A stretch of DNA of 64,000 bases from Dethiosulfovibrio faecalis (lineage in GTDB: Bacteria; Synergistota; Synergistia; Synergistales; Dethiosulfovibrionaceae): positions 1 through 64,000 of the forward strand of contig NZ_JAKGUE010000007.1 in the NCBI RefSeq assembly GCF_021568795.1, in the 5' to 3' direction. The notes below the pieces were generated by a model. That model saw nothing but the letters and a program-made list of their open reading frames with translations, had not been told where the DNA came from and did not search any database. Below are positions 62,851 to 64,000 of this stretch, in pieces; the stretch's first letter is position 1; the number at the start of each line of letters is the position of its first letter. The position numbers were made by a program, and so were the translations under genes.

Positions 62851-63114
62851 TCACGCTTTTACGTCCAGATGCCCGTGGACGATTATGGGTTTGCTGGGAG
62901 GCGGGGCCTTTTCCGGTTCCCGTTCCTCCGGCTCGTCCTTCTCCTCTTTATCCTCGTCTTTTTCACGATCCTGTTCCTGTCGGAGCTCTTCCTCCAGGGC
63001 CTCTTCCCAGTCTTTTTTGCTCCCCTTTCCGTCCTTCCCTCTTCTCTCCACTCTCTTCAGTCTGGTCGGAGCTATGGATTTTACCGGCCTTATACTCTCT
63101 ATCCTCTCGGTCAT
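62851..63114 (-). CDS. small, highly charged protein, unknown
   Basis: An 87-residue protein. After a basic N-terminal third (RPVKSIAPTRLKRVERRGKDGK) comes a run dominated by Glu, Lys, Asp and Arg (EALEEELRQEQDREKDEDKEE), then a proline patch and the end PIIVHGHLDVKA. No membrane segment or known domain is seen, and it is probably largely disordered. The start is well supported by GAGGAGGG 7 bases before the ATG. It lies 50 bases before the sugar aminotransferase gene on the same strand and may be co-transcribed. Confidence 0.6.
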   Translation of the reverse strand: MTERIESIRPVKSIAPTRLKRVERRGKDGKGSKKDWEEALEEELRQEQDREKDEDKEEKDEPEEREPEKAPPPSKPIIVHGHLDVKA

Positions 63115-63512
63115 CGGATATCCCTCCTCGTAAATGGCTCTCCTTTGTTTTTTCGTACTCCTCGAGGGGTTTCTATAGTTGAAGATTTAAACTATAAACG
63201 AGTTTCTTAGTGTGCTTTCTTTTTCGACGATCTATAAATCGAACGAAGGTTTTCTAAATCGGAGTTTATGGACTCCGGCTTGGTTTATTTTGGTTTATTA
63301 TAAGTTTTTAGACGAGCTGGGTTATCTATGATAGAGATCTCTGGAGTAGCCTTGAACCCTTGCTGTACTTGTGTTCTTGTCTTCGTTTGGGGGAATGGCC
63401 TGTTTCGGGCCTTCTGAACCTATTGACATATTTGGTTTATGATATAGACTTAAGCCGTAGAGCGAGATCCCGTTTGTTTCAGTTACACTATCCAATGTAA
63501 GGAGGAATATAT
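63115..63512. other. 398-base intergenic region with repeated TTGGTTTAT motif
   Basis: No gene is visible. TTGGTTTAT occurs three times: 63280-63288, 63290-63298 (10 bases apart, one DNA turn) and 63432-63440, inside the arcA promoter spacer. A small hairpin GGAGT...ACTCC lies at 63261-63276. The region is AT-rich compared with its surroundings and must hold promoters for both the charged-protein gene and arcA. Confidence 0.55.
63423..63450 (+). promoter_or_regulatory. arcA promoter
   Basis: A perfect TTGACA (63423-63428), a 16-base spacer and TAGACT (63445-63450), with TATAGA as a closer alternative at 14 bases. The spacer contains TTGGTTTAT, also found twice about 140 bases upstream, so this may be a regulator site. 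The start codon is 62 bases on. Confidence 0.6.
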
Positions 63513-64000
63513 ATGAACCCGTCTCCTTTGAAAGTCTCTTCCGAGATCGGTCGTCTTAAGACGGTGCTTCTTCACAGACCGGGTAAAGAGGTGGAGAACC
63601 TCACCCCCGATCTTATGGAGCGCCTTCTCTTCGACGATATTCCCTATCTGGAGGTCGCCAGACAGGAACACGATGCATTCGCCGAGATCCTTACGGGTAA
63701 CGGGGTGGAGGTCCTCTATCTGGAGGATCTGGCCGCCGAGTCCCTGACGGATGTCTTTGTTAGAGGCAGTTTCGTCGACGATTTCATCTCCGAGGCGAGA
63801 ATTCCCGGTCGCGGTACCAGGGAAAGCCTCAAGGATTATTTTCTTTCCTTCGAGCCCAGGGAGATGGTGGACCGAATGATGGCCGGAGTTCGTTGGCACG
63901 AGATGGCCGATGCCCGCAGGCTCTCTTTGGCGGACAAGTTAAGCACCGACGATTTCTTCGCGATCGATCCCCTTCCCAACCTCTATTTCACCAGAGATCC
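63513..64000 (+). CDS. arcA: arginine deiminase (partial, runs off the window)
   Basis: The first 162 residues of arginine deiminase, which turns arginine into citrulline and ammonia, the first step of the ATP-yielding arginine deiminase pathway. The start [21 protein letters not shown], the phrase [19 protein letters not shown] and the substrate motif PNLYFTRDP at the window edge are diagnostic. AAGGAGGA lies 6 bases before the ATG. About 60% of the gene is missing to the right. Carbamoyltransferase and carbamate kinase genes would be expected beyond the edge. Confidence 0.95.
   Translation, partial: MNPSPLKVSSEIGRLKTVLLHRPGKEVENLTPDLMERLLFDDIPYLEVARQEHDAFAEILTGNGVEVLYLEDLAAESLTDVFVRGSFVDDFISEARIPGRGTRESLKDYFLSFEPREMVDRMMAGVRWHEMADARRLSLADKLSTDDFFAIDPLPNLYFTRD

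Noticed and set aside
1-64000. CRISPR arrays, prophage genes, insertion-sequence transposases
   Set aside because: No regularly spaced repeats, phage structural genes or transposase motifs were seen anywhere in the window.

Overview
The window reads as a piece of chromosome from an anaerobic, motile, Gram-negative-type bacterium with roughly 55-60% G+C. I infer a member of the Synergistota close to Dethiosulfovibrio, from the gene mix rather than from any search: peptidase T and arginine deiminase (peptide and amino-acid use), periplasmic rhodanese-type sulfurtransferase, many chemoreceptors and c-di-GMP proteins, an RND pump (which implies an outer membrane), and a predicted di-iron oxygen-sensing protein beside a chemoreceptor. 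GTG and TTG starts, strong GGAGG ribosome sites and 1-20 base gene overlaps are the rule. No tRNA, CRISPR array, IS transposase or prophage was seen.

Layout. 1-81 is the tail of a 5S rRNA and its terminator. 439-5460 holds a flagellin-like protein and a Fe3+-type ABC importer. 5559-8168 has a Fic protein and peptidase T, separated by a 250-base element of nested inverted repeats. 8279-20032 is mostly signalling: two small proteins, a SARP-type activator divergent from a chemoreceptor, an HDOD / hybrid kinase / GGDEF operon, an AIM24 protein whose N-terminal GYF domain is cut by a TAG codon, and a CdaR-type regulator. 19977-23479 (minus) is an oxygen-sensor-like di-iron protein, a soluble chemoreceptor and an MscS channel in one operon. 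23701-25660 is an AT-richer pair: an ECF S component and a three-domain rhodanese.

25940-32513 (minus) is a complete phosphate operon pstSCAB-phoU-phoB-phoR with a candidate Pho box. After a convergent HD-GYP protein come yibE/F-like, alkaline phosphatase and znuACB on the minus strand, so phosphate scavenging sits beside the uptake of zinc, which alkaline phosphatase needs. 40002-42202 has methylglyoxal synthase and an unusual chemoreceptor fused to a solute-binding domain, with no membrane segment.

42300-52285 is a tightly packed plus-strand run that I cannot match to a known system: HATPase-fold protein, HisC-like aminotransferase, GNAT protein, SGNH hydrolase, acyl carrier protein, the three subunits of a molybdenum hydroxylase, and a PAS-GGDEF-EAL protein. 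This is my main candidate for an undescribed system. The rest is a DMT exporter, an RND efflux pair, a surface-sugar cluster (winged-helix/nucleotidyltransferase-like protein, two epimerases, and convergent acetyltransferase, sugar-phosphate transferase and aminotransferase resembling PglD/C/E), a small charged protein, and the start of arcA running off the end.
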